Assembly (NCBI RefSeq): GCF_000173775.1
Contig: NZ_ACCD01000016.1
Coordinates: 1-64,000, forward strand
Direction: 5' to 3'
Length of the DNA stretch: 64,000 nucleotides
From: Yersinia rohdei ATCC 43380
Lineage (GTDB): Bacteria > Pseudomonadota > Gammaproteobacteria > Enterobacterales > Enterobacteriaceae
Each line of letters opens with the position of its first letter. The first letter of the stretch is position 1. Below are positions 50,351 to 61,011 of this stretch, one piece after another. The translations under genes and the position numbers were made by a program. The notes beneath the pieces were generated by a model. It was not told the DNA's origin. It saw only the letters and a program-made list of their open reading frames with translations, and made no database searches.

Positions 50351-50564
50351 TTTTTATAACAAATAGATATGAAATTATGGTGTCCGGCAGCGGAGAAATA
50401 AAAAATCCAAAAAGCGCCTCAATGGAAAATATTTTCCAATATACCTTGATAAAAAGTCATAACGCTGTTAAATTATTAATCTTGCTAAGTAAATGCTTAA
50501 CAGAAAAGCCTATTGGGTTGCTTTCCAGTGTGTTTTTCTGTTGTGCAATAGTTATGCTTAGGCT
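50351..50564. other. intergenic region before the RNA candidate
   Basis: This AT-rich stretch has an open frame from 50338 to 50718 that runs through the terminator and RNA hairpins; I reject it as coding. A TATGCT -10-like element (50553-50558) is the only promoter-like signal I note. Confidence 0.4.
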
Positions 50565-50664
50565 GTGTAACGTCGGAGTGTACGATGAACGCTTACACCA
50601 TAACATGACGGCCGGGAAAGCACCGGCACCTATTCTAAAACCCTGGTTGCTACCGGGGTTTTTT
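50565..50664 (+). ncRNA. candidate small RNA or attenuator leader
   Basis: About 100 nt with three stems: GTGTAACG/CGCTTACAC (50565-50572 with 50590-50598, one bulge), GCCGG/CCGGC (about 50611-50627), and an intrinsic terminator AAAACCCTGG/CCGGGGTTTT (50637-50646 with 50653-50662) ending in six T. A TATGCT element 7 bp upstream could be the -10. An alternative reading is a leader with a 7-codon ORF (50585-50608) behind GGAG, controlling the lpxA-like gene downstream. Confidence 0.5.
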
Positions 50665-50803
50665 GCGTATGGGTTATCCAACCTGAGTGACAGCCGCATT
50701 TTTTGTAAATCTGATTAAACCATTGGATGGATTAGTCCTTAGTCGACGCTGAAGTTACCCACAAAGTTGTAAAGTGAGTCCTCCGCCTGGAGAGTTAAAT
50801 AGC

Positions 50804-51577
50804 TTGATCGATAACACCGCGATAATTTCTGCTTCTGCAATCATTGAGAAGGGGGCGGTGATTGGTGCGAATGTGCAGATTGGTCACTTTTGCTACATTG
50901 GTTCTCAAGTCACTATTGGTTCTGGCACAGTGCTTAAGTCACATATTGTGATTAATGGTATTACTGAGCTTGGATGTGACAATAATATTGGACAGTTTTC
51001 CTCTATTGGTGAAGTTAATCAGGATCTTAAATATAAGGGTGAGGACACCCGGGTTATTATTGGTAACCGCAATTTAATTCAACAGAATGTCACCATCCAT
51101 CGCGGCACCCTTCAAGGGGGCGGTCTAACCCAAATTGGTAATGATAATAATCTGATGAGTCATGTCCATATTGGTCATGATTGCATCATTGGTAACCATT
51201 GTTTATTGGCGACCAATGTAGGACTGGCCGGGCATGTTGCGGTTGATGATTTTGTCGTTATTGGCGCGGCAAGTGCGGTGCACCAGTTTTGTGTGATTGG
51301 CACTTATGCATTAATTAATACCGGTGCCTGTGTGGTACAGGATGTGCCGCCTTATGTTATTGCCGAAGGAAATCGTGCGGTGCCGGTGGGGGTTAGGGCT
51401 GATTCGCTAAATAATGGCGATTGGCAAGCGGTGCAAAATGCCTATCAGCTTATTTATCATGGCGGTAAGCTGGTGGCGGATGTTAATGATGAAATTGATA
51501 TTCTGGCTATAAATTGCCAAGTATTACTGGCCTATAAATCTTTTTTCTCCCGCTCGGCGCGCGGAATTATTCGTTAA
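50804..51577 (+). CDS. diverged LpxA-like acyltransferase
   Basis: A 257-residue left-handed beta-helix protein, a paralogue of UDP-GlcNAc O-acyltransferase LpxA, outside the usual fabZ-lpxA-lpxB cluster. The catalytic His is kept (HVHIGHDCIIG), as are IHRGT, LAGHVAVDD and SAVHQFC. The acyl-length region reads ALINTG where E. coli has MVGGCSG (ruler Gly173 replaced by Thr). The helical domain lacks five residues including the Arg pair of KRRGF. The TTG start (LIDNTAII) follows CCTGGAGAGTT; a GTG at 50774 is possible. Active but altered specificity seems likely. Confidence 0.8.
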   Translation: MIDNTAIISASAIIEKGAVIGANVQIGHFCYIGSQVTIGSGTVLKSHIVINGITELGCDNNIGQFSSIGEVNQDLKYKGEDTRVIIGNRNLIQQNVTIHRGTLQGGGLTQIGNDNNLMSHVHIGHDCIIGNHCLLATNVGLAGHVAVDDFVVIGAASAVHQFCVIGTYALINTGACVVQDVPPYVIAEGNRAVPVGVRADSLNNGDWQAVQNAYQLIYHGGKLVADVNDEIDILAINCQVLLAYKSFFSRSARGIIR

Positions 51578-51674
51578 ATAACCAACATAACTGAGAATAA
51601 TTTCCGAATGGGTTTGGGTTAATTATCTCTAAGTTGTGCGGCGAATAAGCAGCAATTGGGTTCGAAAAGTCGAT

Positions 51675-51708
51675 AAAAAAGGCGCCACATTAAATGGGCG
51701 CCTTTTTT
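51675..51708. terminator. bidirectional terminator between the lpxA-like gene and dsbB
   Basis: AAAAAAGGCGCC (51675-51686) pairs with GGCGCCTTTTTT (51697-51708). It has T-runs in both directions. Confidence 0.92.
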
Positions 51709-51729
51709 AGATAAAGATATGTATAAAAA

Positions 51730-52260
51730 CTATCGGCCAAACAGATCGCGTCTTTTCGGCTTAACAAATTGACTTATCAGGACTAATACGGCTATCAATA
51801 AGAAAACAGCAAAAATACCGACTAACCATTGTGGCATTTCTAAGGTCAGGAATTCCCATTGTTTGACTGCGCAATCACCGCTGGCAACAAAAATAGCTGG
51901 GAACCACTTATCCAATGGTAACCAGGTAGGGAAGCTGACAAAGAAATCACAGGTGGTAAAAGGTGATGGATGCAGTTGCAGCATCGTATGTGTCCAGGCT
52001 AACTGAACCCCTTCCCAGGCGCTGTAAATCCAGATGAAAATAGCCAGATAACGCAACGGTGATTTAGGCGCAATAAAGCCAAGTAATGCTGCACCCAAAA
52101 TACCGAATAATGCGGCTCGTTCATAAATACACATTACGCAAGGTTGAAGCAACATAACGTGTTGAAAATAGAGCGCAATTAATTCTAATACAAGTGCAGT
52201 CAGGGCAAGTAATAACCAAGCACCGCGCCCTTTAGAGCAGCGGTTAAGAAATTGCAACAT
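51730..52260 (-). CDS. dsbB: disulfide oxidoreductase DsbB
   Basis: A 176-residue four-helix inner-membrane protein that reoxidises DsbA and passes electrons to quinone. The two redox pairs are visible: CVMC in [17 protein letters not shown] (near 41-44) and the periplasmic Cys in FTTCDFFV and SGDCAVKQW. The Arg after the first pair is kept. The start at 52260 ([17 protein letters not shown]) aligns with E. coli and gives the same length; upstream in-frame codons would add up to 16 residues. Confidence 0.95.
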   Translation of the reverse strand: MLQFLNRCSKGRGAWLLLALTALVLELIALYFQHVMLLQPCVMCIYERAALFGILGAALLGFIAPKSPLRYLAIFIWIYSAWEGVQLAWTHTMLQLHPSPFTTCDFFVSFPTWLPLDKWFPAIFVASGDCAVKQWEFLTLEMPQWLVGIFAVFLLIAVLVLISQFVKPKRRDLFGR

Positions 52261-52452
52261 ATCTTTATTTTCCATGCAGTAAGCAATTGTACCGGCAGTG
52301 TAAACCAATTCATCATTGCTGCCAGCTACCCAAAGGTAAAATTAGGCAAAAATCAGCTATTTCTCGCGTAAGACAAGCCACCTTGAGCATAAATTTTGCT
52401 TTGGGTAAGATATTGGTTTGTTTTGCCAGCCAATACTCCCTTAAAAATCAAT

Positions 52453-52479
52453 CACTGCTCCTCGTGGTGAGGAACAGTG
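52453..52479 (-). terminator. hairpin downstream of nhaB
   Basis: CACTG-C-TCCTC pairs with GAGGA-A-CAGTG (one mismatch), GTGGT loop, followed on the minus strand by ATTGATTTTTAAGG. Confidence 0.7.
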
Positions 52480-52509
52480 TTGTGCTGGCAGAGACTATAA
52501 TGCAACTAA

Positions 52510-54084
52510 TCAGTGTGTGATGCTAACCCCTGTTGCCATATGGGGCAAACTAATCCAACCATTTTGCATCATCCATTCGGTCGCAGGGACTAATAAATAT
52601 TCTACGCCCAGCAGACCGACAAGTGTCATCACGATGGTATAGGGCAGAGCCATATATACCATGCGGCCATACGAGAGGCGAATGAGTGGCGCCAGTGCCG
52701 AGGTGAGCAGGAACAAGAATGCCGCCTGGCCATTGGGGGTCGCGACGGACGGCAGATTAGTCCCGGTATTGATGGCAACGGCCAATAACTCAAATTGTTG
52801 CAGTGAAATGATGCCATGTTCAAATGCACTGCGCGCTTCATTGATATAGACCGTGCCGACAAAGACATTATCTGATACCGATGACAGTAAGCCGTTAAAC
52901 AGATAAAACAAGGACAGCTGGGCGGACGGCGATGCTTGTAGAACGAACTGAATAATTGGCGTGAATAAACTTTGCTCAATAATTACCGCGACCACAGCAA
53001 AAAAGACGGTGAGCAGGGCGGTAAAAGGCAATGCTTCCTGAAATGCTTTACCCAGCGCATGTTCATTGGTGATGCCGCATAGCGAGGTGGCGAGAATAAT
53101 CACCGATAACCCCACCAAGCCCACTTCAGCTAAATGAAATGCCAGCGCCAATACCAACCAGATACCAATTAGTGCTTGAGTCAGCAGTTTTACTTTCTCC
53201 TGCCGGGTGCGTTTGGCACTGTTTTGTTTGTCGTAATCGGTCAAAACTTGGCGCACGCGTTCAGGAAGTTCAACGCCATAGCCAAACAGTTTGAAGCGCT
53301 CAACCAACACGCACACCAATAAGCCGAAAAACAGTACCGGTAAAGTCACGGGTAACATACGAAGGAAAAAATCACCAAAATGCCAGCCAGCACTTTTGGC
53401 GATAATCAAATTTTGAGGTTCACCGACCATCGTCATGACGCCGCCCAGCGCCGTGCCCACGCCAGCATGCATCATTAGGCTGCGCAAAAAACCGCGGAAT
53501 TGTTCCAGTGTTTTGCGATTTTCCTGGCTGTCAATCCAGCTGTCATCGGTAATGTCTTTGTCCGAATGATTGGATGCAACATGATGATAAATAGTATAAA
53601 AACCGACAGAAACGCTAATGACTACCGCAATAACGGTTAAGGCATCCAGAAATGCGGAAAGAAATGCGGAAGCAATACAGAAGGCCAAGGAGAGAATGAT
53701 TTTTGAGCGAATATTCAGCAGCAATTTGGTAAAAACAAACAGTAATAACTGCTTCATAAAGTAGATGCCCGCCACCATAAAGACTAACAGCAACAGGACT
53801 TCCAGATTATTAGCAATTTCTTCAGCTATTTGGTGCGGGCTGGTCATGCCGATAGCCACGGCTTGGATAGCCAGTAACCCACCAGGTTGCAAAGGATAGC
53901 ATTTTAGTGCCATCGCCAACGTAAAGATAAATTCAACAACCAGCATCCAGCCCGCGAGGAAAGGGCTGACAAAGAAGAACACCAACGGGTTAATGATGAG
54001 GAACCCTATAATGGCCAGTTTGTACCAATCTGGCGAATTGCCAAGGAAATTCCTGAGTACGGCTTGTCTAATGGTGATATCCAT
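52510..54084 (-). CDS. nhaB: Na+/H+ antiporter NhaB
   Basis: A 524-residue inner-membrane antiporter with about 12 segments. Family blocks are [20 protein letters not shown] at the N-terminus, [38 protein letters not shown] and [17 protein letters not shown]. It exports sodium at near-neutral pH. It is divergent from fadR, as in E. coli. Confidence 0.95.
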   Translation of the reverse strand: MDITIRQAVLRNFLGNSPDWYKLAIIGFLIINPLVFFFVSPFLAGWMLVVEFIFTLAMALKCYPLQPGGLLAIQAVAIGMTSPHQIAEEIANNLEVLLLLVFMVAGIYFMKQLLLFVFTKLLLNIRSKIILSLAFCIASAFLSAFLDALTVIAVVISVSVGFYTIYHHVASNHSDKDITDDSWIDSQENRKTLEQFRGFLRSLMMHAGVGTALGGVMTMVGEPQNLIIAKSAGWHFGDFFLRMLPVTLPVLFFGLLVCVLVERFKLFGYGVELPERVRQVLTDYDKQNSAKRTRQEKVKLLTQALIGIWLVLALAFHLAEVGLVGLSVIILATSLCGITNEHALGKAFQEALPFTALLTVFFAVVAVIIEQSLFTPIIQFVLQASPSAQLSLFYLFNGLLSSVSDNVFVGTVYINEARSAFEHGIISLQQFELLAVAINTGTNLPSVATPNGQAAFLFLLTSALAPLIRLSYGRMVYMALPYTIVMTLVGLLGVEYLLVPATEWMMQNGWISLPHMATGVSITH

Positions 54085-54327
54085 TGTGGCTTATAGTCTC
54101 CTTAATAATTAATATGATGCAATTGCGACTCAAAGTTACATTTTACCTTAGGTTATTCATCTAAAAGCAATATGTATAATCTACTCATCATTCCATCTGC
54201 GCAATTTTTGCAACTTTATGACCGCTTTCATCATTTGTTCGGCTCAGAAGCTATATCAAAATACAGTCGTCTGGTATGATGAGCACACTAAATTGCTGAT
54301 ATGTATCGCTACGGAACGTCAAAAAAT

Positions 54328-55047
54328 ATGGTTATAAAGGCGCAAAGTCCTGCCGGTTTCGCGGAAGAGTATATTATTGAAAGTATTTGGAATAATCGCT
54401 TCCCTCCAGGCACTATTTTGCCCGCGGAACGTGAGCTTTCAGAGCTGATTGGAGTTACCCGCACCACATTGCGCGAAGTGCTGCAACGGCTAGCCCGCGA
54501 CGGCTGGCTCACTATTCAGCATGGTAAACCGACGAAAGTAAACAACTTTTGGGAGACATCCGGTCTGAATATTTTGGAAACACTGGCACGGCTTGACCAT
54601 GACAGCGTTCCACAATTGATAGACAACTTACTGGCTGTTCGAACAAATATCGCGACCATCTTCGTGCGGACGGCTATTCGTAACCATCCGGAAAAAGCCC
54701 AAGAAATTCTGGCCCAAGCACAAACTGTTGATGATAACTCCGAAGCATTTACTGCACTGGATTACGGCATTTTCCGTGGGTTGGCTTTTGCCTCAGGTAA
54801 CCCAATTTACGGTTTGATCCTCAATGGGCTGAAAGGGCTTTATACCCGGGTTGGGCGTTACTATTTCTCAAATCCTGAGGCGCGCAAGCTGGCATTAACC
54901 TTTTATAGCAAGCTGTCCACCCTGTGTGATGAGAAAGGGCACGAGCAGGTGTTAGAATGCCTGCGCGCCTACGGTAAAGAGAGCGGTGCTATTTGGCACA
55001 GTATGCAGGGCACCATGCCGAGTGATTTGGCCGAAGCTCGCCGCTAG
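54328..55047 (+). CDS. fadR: fatty acid metabolism regulator FadR
   Basis: A 239-residue GntR-family factor that represses fad genes and activates fabA/fabB; acyl-CoA releases it from DNA. The winged helix includes [29 protein letters not shown] (residues 30-58). The C-terminal acyl-CoA domain includes [20 protein letters not shown] start at [16 protein letters not shown] (54328) to match E. coli; an ATG at 54301 would add nine residues. fadD at 41040 in this window carries a FadR operator. Confidence 0.96.
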   Translation: MVIKAQSPAGFAEEYIIESIWNNRFPPGTILPAERELSELIGVTRTTLREVLQRLARDGWLTIQHGKPTKVNNFWETSGLNILETLARLDHDSVPQLIDNLLAVRTNIATIFVRTAIRNHPEKAQEILAQAQTVDDNSEAFTALDYGIFRGLAFASGNPIYGLILNGLKGLYTRVGRYYFSNPEARKLALTFYSKLSTLCDEKGHEQVLECLRAYGKESGAIWHSMQGTMPSDLAEARR

Positions 55048-55059
55048 GTAACACAGACC

Positions 55060-55090
55060 AACCTCAAGGGCTGTTTAAGCCCCTGAGGTT
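55060..55090 (+). other. hairpin downstream of fadR
   Basis: AACCTCA...GGGCT pairs with AGCCC...TGAGGTT with small internal mismatches. No U-tract follows; the next stem at 55125 is the better terminator. Confidence 0.5.
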
Positions 55091-55124
55091 AATGACAACA
55101 CCCTGTTTTTACTGCTGAATCTGC

Positions 55125-55145
55125 GGGTTTTTCAAACCCCTTTTT
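55125..55145 (+). terminator. rho-independent terminator of fadR
   Basis: GGGTTT/AAACCC with TTC loop, then C and TTTTT, in the 138 bp between convergent fadR and ycgB. Confidence 0.65.
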
Positions 55146-55185
55146 ATTAATGTCTGCAATGTTATTCATCACTACAACTTGATTA

Positions 55186-56721
55186 CTACAGCTTGTTGCC
55201 TCGCGGTGGGGTGCTATCTAACAATTCAATGCTGCCATCATCATTCAACTGTTCCATATGAATATCAAAACCCCATAAGCGATGGATATGTTTCATCACT
55301 TGCTGGCGACTTTTATCCAATGGTGCCCGGTCGTGGGGGATGTAGCGCAGTGTCAGGGAGCGGTCACCACGTAAATCAACATTCCACACCTGAATATTTG
55401 GCTCATGATTACTCAAGTTGTATTGAGCAGATAATTCATTTCGGATAGCACGATAACCATCTTCATTATGAATGGCCGAAATTTCTAGATAATTATTTTT
55501 ATCATCGTCCAGCACGGTAAATAGGCGGAAGTCACGCATCACTTTCGGTGATAAGAATTGGCTGATGAAGCTCTCGTCTTTAAAGTCGCGCATGGCAAAG
55601 TGCAGTGTATCCAACCAGTCTTTACCGGCGATATCCGGGAACCAATAATAGTCTTCTTCGGTTGGCGACAGGCAAATGCGCTTGATATCCTGAAACATAG
55701 CAAACCCAAGGGCATAAGGGTTAATGCCGTTGTAATAAGGGCTGTTATACGGCGGCTGATAGACCACATTGGTATGGCTATGTAAGAACTCCATCATAAA
55801 CCTGTCAGTGACCTGACCTTCATCGTACAGGTGGTTAAGAATGGTGTAATGCCAAAACGTGGCCCAGCCCTCATTCATGACTTGCGTTTGTTTTTGTGGA
55901 TAAAAATATTGGCTGACTTTGCGCACAATGCGCAGCACTTCCCGCTGCCATGATTCCAGCAACGGGGCATTTTTCTCCATAAAATAGAGTAAATTCTCTT
56001 GCGGCTCACTGGGGTAGCGCAAAGTTTGGGTTGGTGTTTCCCCCCGGTCCTTGCGCGGCAAGGTTTTCCACAATGAGTTGACCTGGCTTTGCAGATATTC
56101 CTCACGGCTTTTCTGGCGGGCGGTTTCCTCAATTAAGGATATTTTTTGCGGGCGTTTATAGCGGTCTACTCCATAATTCATTAGCGCATGGCAGGAGTCC
56201 AGCAACCGCTCGACTTCTTCTACTCCGTATCGCTCCTCGCATTCACTGATGTAATGACGAGCAAATAGCAGATAATCCACAATAGAACTGGCGTCCGTCC
56301 AGGCCCGAAATAGATAATTATTCTTAAAGAAAGAATTATGGCCATAGCAGGCGTGGGCCATGACCAAGGCTTGCATGGTAATGGTATTTTCTTCCATCAA
56401 ATACGCAATACACGGATTGGAATTGATCACAATTTCGTAAGCTAATCCCTGCTGACCTTGTTTATATTTTTGCTCGGTTTCGATGAATTTTTTACCGAAA
56501 GACCAATGGGTATAATTAATTGGCATGCCAATACTTGAATAGGCATCCATCATTTGTTCTGAGGTGATAACTTCTATCTGATGGGGATAGGTGTCGAGCC
56601 GGTAATGTTTTGCTACCCGGTCTATTTGATCCAGATAGACCTGCAACAATTCAAATGTCCAGTCCGGGCCGTCAGTCAGGCGCTTATCTTGCGCGGTGTG
56701 TTTCGATGTTGAAGTTGTCAT
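55186..56721 (-). CDS. ycgB: SpoVR-family protein YcgB
   Basis: A 511-residue protein of the SpoVR family, functionally linked in other bacteria to the YeaG kinase/YeaH stress system. Long conserved blocks include PDWTFELLQVYLDQIDRVAK, VMAHACYGHNSFFKNNY, MNEGWATFWHYTILNHLYDEG and LRGDRSLTLRYIPHDRAPL. The HEXXH-like WATFWHY context is typical. The start at 56721 (MTTSTSKH) follows GTGAGGGATGCGCTA; an ATG at 56766 would add 15 residues. Confidence 0.92.
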   Translation of the reverse strand: MTTSTSKHTAQDKRLTDGPDWTFELLQVYLDQIDRVAKHYRLDTYPHQIEVITSEQMMDAYSSIGMPINYTHWSFGKKFIETEQKYKQGQQGLAYEIVINSNPCIAYLMEENTITMQALVMAHACYGHNSFFKNNYLFRAWTDASSIVDYLLFARHYISECEERYGVEEVERLLDSCHALMNYGVDRYKRPQKISLIEETARQKSREEYLQSQVNSLWKTLPRKDRGETPTQTLRYPSEPQENLLYFMEKNAPLLESWQREVLRIVRKVSQYFYPQKQTQVMNEGWATFWHYTILNHLYDEGQVTDRFMMEFLHSHTNVVYQPPYNSPYYNGINPYALGFAMFQDIKRICLSPTEEDYYWFPDIAGKDWLDTLHFAMRDFKDESFISQFLSPKVMRDFRLFTVLDDDKNNYLEISAIHNEDGYRAIRNELSAQYNLSNHEPNIQVWNVDLRGDRSLTLRYIPHDRAPLDKSRQQVMKHIHRLWGFDIHMEQLNDDGSIELLDSTPPRGNKL

Positions 56722-57188
56722 TAGCGCATCCCTCACGGTTTTATAACCCTGCAAAATACTGGTCACTTCAATAATCCTAGCTCAATATGAACAAATTGAG
56801 GCATGGCAAGACCTTATGTCAATATAGATTATTTTTTACTGACCAAATCAATAATCTTAATAACGTATTTATTGAATTATTACTCTGAAAAACTTGTTGG
56901 TTACCAGAATATAAAACTGATAATTTCAACTTCCACAACATGCTCATTATTCATGTGATTAATAAGGGTAATGCGGGTAAATCTCGACTTTTCTTTTGTT
57001 TAATTGACTGTAAATAGCACCTTATCGCTATTTTCCTAATGCTATTGAATTGAAAAGTCATTACATCGTAAATTAATTGTGAATTAAGTCACAGTCTATA
57101 ATTAATATGTTGGATAGTTTTTTCTGCTGGGTTAATTTTCTGTCAACAGAATATTATGCTTTTGTGGCGATTTTGGAGTGTGGATGAG
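56722..57188. other. ycgB-dadA divergent region
   Basis: AT-rich interval with promoters for both genes. A perfect CRP dyad is at 57078-57093 with TATAAT just after. I see no ORF in it. Confidence 0.5.
57078..57093. promoter_or_regulatory. CRP site upstream of dadA
   Basis: TGTGAATTAAGTCACA is an exact TGTGA-N6-TCACA. E. coli dadAX is CRP-dependent. A TATAAT (57097-57102) starts only 3 bp beyond the site; a second -10-like TATTAT is at 57152-57157. Confidence 0.85.
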
Positions 57189-58493
57189 ATGCGCGTTGTC
57201 ATTTTAGGAAGTGGTGTGGTGGGCGTTGCCAGCGCCTGGTACTTAGCCAAAGACGGCCATGACGTCACAGTAATTGACCGCCAAGAGGGGCCAGCGCAGG
57301 AAACTAGTGCGGGCAACGCGGGCCAGATATCACCGGGTTATGCGGCACCTTGGGCCGCACCTGGCGTGCCTTTGAAGGCCATTAAATGGATGTTCCAGCG
57401 CCATGCGCCTCTGGCCATTCACCTTGATGGCAGCGCATTCCAATTGCGCTGGATGTGGCAAATGCTAAGAAACTGCGACACTTCTCACTATATGGTTAAT
57501 AAAAGCCGCATGGTGCGGTTGGCAGAATACAGCCGAGATTGTTTAAAAAACCTGCGGGAAGATACCGGTATTCAGTATGAGGGGCGTCAGGGGGGAACAT
57601 TGCAGTTGTTCCGTACCGAACAGCAATTTGATAATGCCTCTAAGGATATTGCGGTATTGGAGGATGCGGGGGTGCCGTATTCATTATTAACTGCAGATCA
57701 ACTGGCCACGGTAGAACCGGCCTTAGCCAAAGTTGCACATAAACTCACCGGTGGCTTGCGCTTGCCTAATGACGAAACGGGCGATTGTAAGTTATTTACT
57801 GAGCGGCTGGCAAAAATGGCTGAACAGGCTGGGGTGAAATTTATATTTAACCGCTCGGTCGATAAGCTGCTGGTCGAGGGCGACCATATTGCTGGCGTGC
57901 AGTGCGGTGATGAAATTATTAAAGCAGATGCCTATGTGGTGGCTTTTGGGGCTTATTCGACGGCATTGTTAGCCGGGTTAGTGTCAATTCCGGTTTATCC
58001 ACTCAAAGGTTACTCGCTGACCATCCCAATTACCGATCCCGCTTCAGCCCCGTTTTCAACCGTGTTGGATGAAACCTACAAAATCGCTATTACGCGGTTT
58101 GATGACCGCATTCGGGTGGGAGGAATGGCCGAAATAGTCGGATTCAATACCCAATTGGCTCGGGCGCGCCGTGAAACACTGGAAATGGTGGTCAGCGATT
58201 TGTATCCCCATGGTGGCAATATTAGCCAGGCCACCTTCTGGACGGGTCTGCGCCCCATGACACCGGATGGCACGCCGATTATCGGGCGCACCTCGGTTAA
58301 AAATCTGTACCTTAATACCGGACACGGCACCTTAGGCTGGACGATGGCCTGTGGTTCAGGACAATTATTAGCCGATATTATTTATGGCCGCCGCCCGGCT
58401 ATTTTTGCCGATGATCTCGCGGTATCACGTTATAGCGCGGGCTTTCGGTCATTAAATACTGTGCCATTGCAGGATATTCATCCCCTTGGTTAA
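57189..58493 (+). CDS. dadA: D-amino acid dehydrogenase small subunit
   Basis: A 434-residue FAD-dependent, membrane-associated enzyme that oxidises D-alanine to pyruvate and ammonia, feeding electrons to the respiratory chain. The FAD motif is [21 protein letters not shown] at the N-terminus; [21 protein letters not shown] and the C-terminal [14 protein letters not shown] are family signatures. The start at 57189 follows GGAGTGTGGATGAG. It forms an L-alanine catabolic operon with dadX. Confidence 0.96.
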   Translation: MRVVILGSGVVGVASAWYLAKDGHDVTVIDRQEGPAQETSAGNAGQISPGYAAPWAAPGVPLKAIKWMFQRHAPLAIHLDGSAFQLRWMWQMLRNCDTSHYMVNKSRMVRLAEYSRDCLKNLREDTGIQYEGRQGGTLQLFRTEQQFDNASKDIAVLEDAGVPYSLLTADQLATVEPALAKVAHKLTGGLRLPNDETGDCKLFTERLAKMAEQAGVKFIFNRSVDKLLVEGDHIAGVQCGDEIIKADAYVVAFGAYSTALLAGLVSIPVYPLKGYSLTIPITDPASAPFSTVLDETYKIAITRFDDRIRVGGMAEIVGFNTQLARARRETLEMVVSDLYPHGGNISQATFWTGLRPMTPDGTPIIGRTSVKNLYLNTGHGTLGWTMACGSGQLLADIIYGRRPAIFADDLAVSRYSAGFRSLNTVPLQDIHPLG

Positions 58494-58567
58494 TACGCCA
58501 TTGAACATCACAGCTTTGCGGGCCGCAGAGCTGTCTTTAACTGAACACTGTTCTGGAAGGAATACGC

Positions 58568-59644
58568 ATGCCGCGCCCGATATCTGCCACCATTAATTTA
58601 TCTGCCCTGCACCATAATCTGAATATTGTTCGCCAGCATGTGGGGGCCGCCAAAATTTGGTCGGTGGTGAAAGCCAATGCTTATGGTCATGGTTTGGCGC
58701 GAGTCTGGCAAGGGTTAGCGGCAACCGACGGCTTTGCAATGTTGGATTTAAATGAGGCCATAATGCTGCGCGAGCAGGGCTGGCAAGGGCCAATTTTGCT
58801 GCTGGAGGGTTTTTTCCAGCCACGGGACATCATGTTGCTGGATCATTACCACCTCACCACCACGGTGCACAGCGACTGGCAACTTGAGGCTATCAATGCC
58901 GCGCGCTTATCTGCTCCACTTAATATTTATTTAAAATTCAATAGCGGTATGAATAGGTTAGGTTTTCCAATCGGCCAAATGGATGCCATTTGGCAATGGG
59001 CAACCAGTCTGAGTAATGTTGGGGATATCACCTTAATGAGTCACTTTGCCAATGCAGATAATCCTATTGGTGTGGGTGAGCAATTCTCTGTTATTCAACA
59101 AGCCAGTGCTGCTATTCCGGCGGCGCGGTGTTTGGCGAACTCCGCCGCCATACTGGGCAATCCCGAGACTCATTTTGACTGGGTTCGACCCGGTATTATT
59201 CTGTATGGCGCGTCGCCCAGCGGTGATGTGGCTGATATTGCAGAAATTGGCCTGCAGCCGGTGATGAGCTTGAACAGTGAAATTATTGCGCTGCAGTCTT
59301 TAACTGCCGGTCACTGCGTGGGGTATGGCAGCCGCTACCAAGCCCGCAGCGCGCAGCGCATTGGGGTGGTTGCTTGTGGCTATGCCGATGGCTACCCACG
59401 CCTTGCTCCCAATGGCACGCCTATAATGGTGGACGGCATACTGACACAAACGGTGGGGGCGATTTCGATGGATATGCTGACGGTGGATTTAACCCCTTGT
59501 CCGCAAGCGCAAATTGGCAGCAAAGTGGAAATATGGGGTGAAAATGTGCCTATTGATACCGTGGCGCAAGCCGCCGGCACTGTGGGGTATGAATTGATGT
59601 GTGCGCTGGCCAATAGAGTGAAAGTTACCACCCAGCGCACCTAG
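58568..59644 (+). CDS. dadX: catabolic alanine racemase DadX
   Basis: A 358-residue fold-type III PLP enzyme that converts L- to D-alanine for DadA. The PLP lysine is in [15 protein letters not shown] (near residue 34) and the catalytic Tyr is in [14 protein letters not shown] (near 255). GGAAGGAATACGC precedes the ATG. It lies 74 bp after dadA and ends 4 bp before the convergent exporter gene. Confidence 0.96.
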   Translation: MPRPISATINLSALHHNLNIVRQHVGAAKIWSVVKANAYGHGLARVWQGLAATDGFAMLDLNEAIMLREQGWQGPILLLEGFFQPRDIMLLDHYHLTTTVHSDWQLEAINAARLSAPLNIYLKFNSGMNRLGFPIGQMDAIWQWATSLSNVGDITLMSHFANADNPIGVGEQFSVIQQASAAIPAARCLANSAAILGNPETHFDWVRPGIILYGASPSGDVADIAEIGLQPVMSLNSEIIALQSLTAGHCVGYGSRYQARSAQRIGVVACGYADGYPRLAPNGTPIMVDGILTQTVGAISMDMLTVDLTPCPQAQIGSKVEIWGENVPIDTVAQAAGTVGYELMCALANRVKVTTQRT

Positions 59645-59648
59645 CGGT

Positions 59649-60842
59649 TTAGTTTATCTTTTGCAATGTACCGCGCACATGTTTACTGGCGCGGCGTGCT
59701 TGCCATGCCAGTAAGCAACCGGCCAACATCACGATAGCCAATGAGAGTTTAGGTTCAATAGGTAAGGCCATTGCCAGCAGGCCTAATCCGGCTCCACCTG
59801 CCATTTGAACAAATCCCACCAAGGCAGAGGCCACACCGGCTTCATTGGCATAAGGTTCCAGTGCATAACTGGTTGCTGGCCCCATCATAAAGGCTAAACC
59901 AGCACAGGCACTGGCAACCGGCAACATATACACCAGCCAGTGCTGTTGAGTTTCTGCCGATAATTGTGTCAGACCGAATAATAATCCCAAACAACCTAGC
60001 GCCATTAACAGGCTGCCGGTCATTAGGCATGCCGGGCGGCCCACTTTTTGGATGATTCGGTTGGCAAAAAAGCTGACCGCCATGATCCAAAACCCATTCG
60101 CGCCGAAGGCCAGCGAAAATTGCAATGGGCTGAGACCTGCACCCACCATCAACACATTAGGTGCCAGCGAAACATAAGTTAATGCCATGCCCATGGCACC
60201 GGCGTTGACCAGTGAGAAAACCAAGAAACGGTCATCACGTAAAATGCGCAGATAGTTTTTTATCGGCAAACTTTTCACCGGTTGCGTCTCTGCCGGGCGA
60301 GTTTCTGGTAGGAAAGCAATCACCAGAATTAATACCAGCAAACCATACAGCGCCAGGAACCAGAATGGCGCTCGCCAGCCAAAAGCCTCTGCCAGCAAGC
60401 CACCCAGCAAGGGGGCCAGGGCGGGAACAATATTTAAGGTGCCATTAAGGAAACCAAAAGCACGAGCGGCTTCATTGCCATTGAGGCGATCACGAACACC
60501 ACTAAAGGCCACCACCGCAGTACAGCACACCGCCACACCTTGTAGCAGGCGCGAGCTAACAAACATCAATGGGCTGACAGCCAGTGCGGCCATGGCGGCA
60601 CCGAGCATGTAAAGAATAATGCCAATGATCGCGATGGGTTTGCGCCCATATTTATCAACCAAAGGCCCGGCAATCAGTTGGCCAATACCCAATACCAGAA
60701 TAAATAAGGCAATGGTGGACTGGATCAGTGACTCACTGCTATTTAGCCCTTTGGCAATGGCGGGGATTGTGGGCAGATAAAGGTCGATACCCAATGGGCC
60801 TAACAGAATCAGGCTTAATAGTAGGAACAGAAATTTTTGCAT
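59649..60842 (-). CDS. Bcr/CflA-family MFS drug exporter
   Basis: A 397-residue, 12-segment MFS protein of the Bcr/CflA drug resistance subfamily. The loop 2-3 motif is AGPLVDKYGRKPIAIIG near residues 57-73, and segment 5 has LNGTLNIVPALAPLLGGLLAEAFGWR, the antiporter-type signature. The substrate is not known. It has no E. coli counterpart at this locus that I recall; the family assignment is firm. Confidence 0.87.
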   Translation of the reverse strand: MQKFLFLLLSLILLGPLGIDLYLPTIPAIAKGLNSSESLIQSTIALFILVLGIGQLIAGPLVDKYGRKPIAIIGIILYMLGAAMAALAVSPLMFVSSRLLQGVAVCCTAVVAFSGVRDRLNGNEAARAFGFLNGTLNIVPALAPLLGGLLAEAFGWRAPFWFLALYGLLVLILVIAFLPETRPAETQPVKSLPIKNYLRILRDDRFLVFSLVNAGAMGMALTYVSLAPNVLMVGAGLSPLQFSLAFGANGFWIMAVSFFANRIIQKVGRPACLMTGSLLMALGCLGLLFGLTQLSAETQQHWLVYMLPVASACAGLAFMMGPATSYALEPYANEAGVASALVGFVQMAGGAGLGLLAMALPIEPKLSLAIVMLAGCLLAWQARRASKHVRGTLQKIN

Positions 60843-61011
60843 AGCAATAAAACAACATCCAGATTACACCGGTGGCAAGGATAAATAATTTGCCGACCAA
60901 TGAAAAGGTTGGGTACAGCCAAAGCCAATAATGGTGACGTTGTCACCTATTGGTGTTGGAATCGTCCACTAGGGTACTACAACTCATCACATATCTCTTA
61001 TTATTCATTAA

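Noticed and set aside
50338-50718. 126-codon open frame on the plus strand
   Set aside because: It starts inside a terminator, runs through three RNA hairpins and a second terminator, and its product looks like no protein family; no ribosome site.
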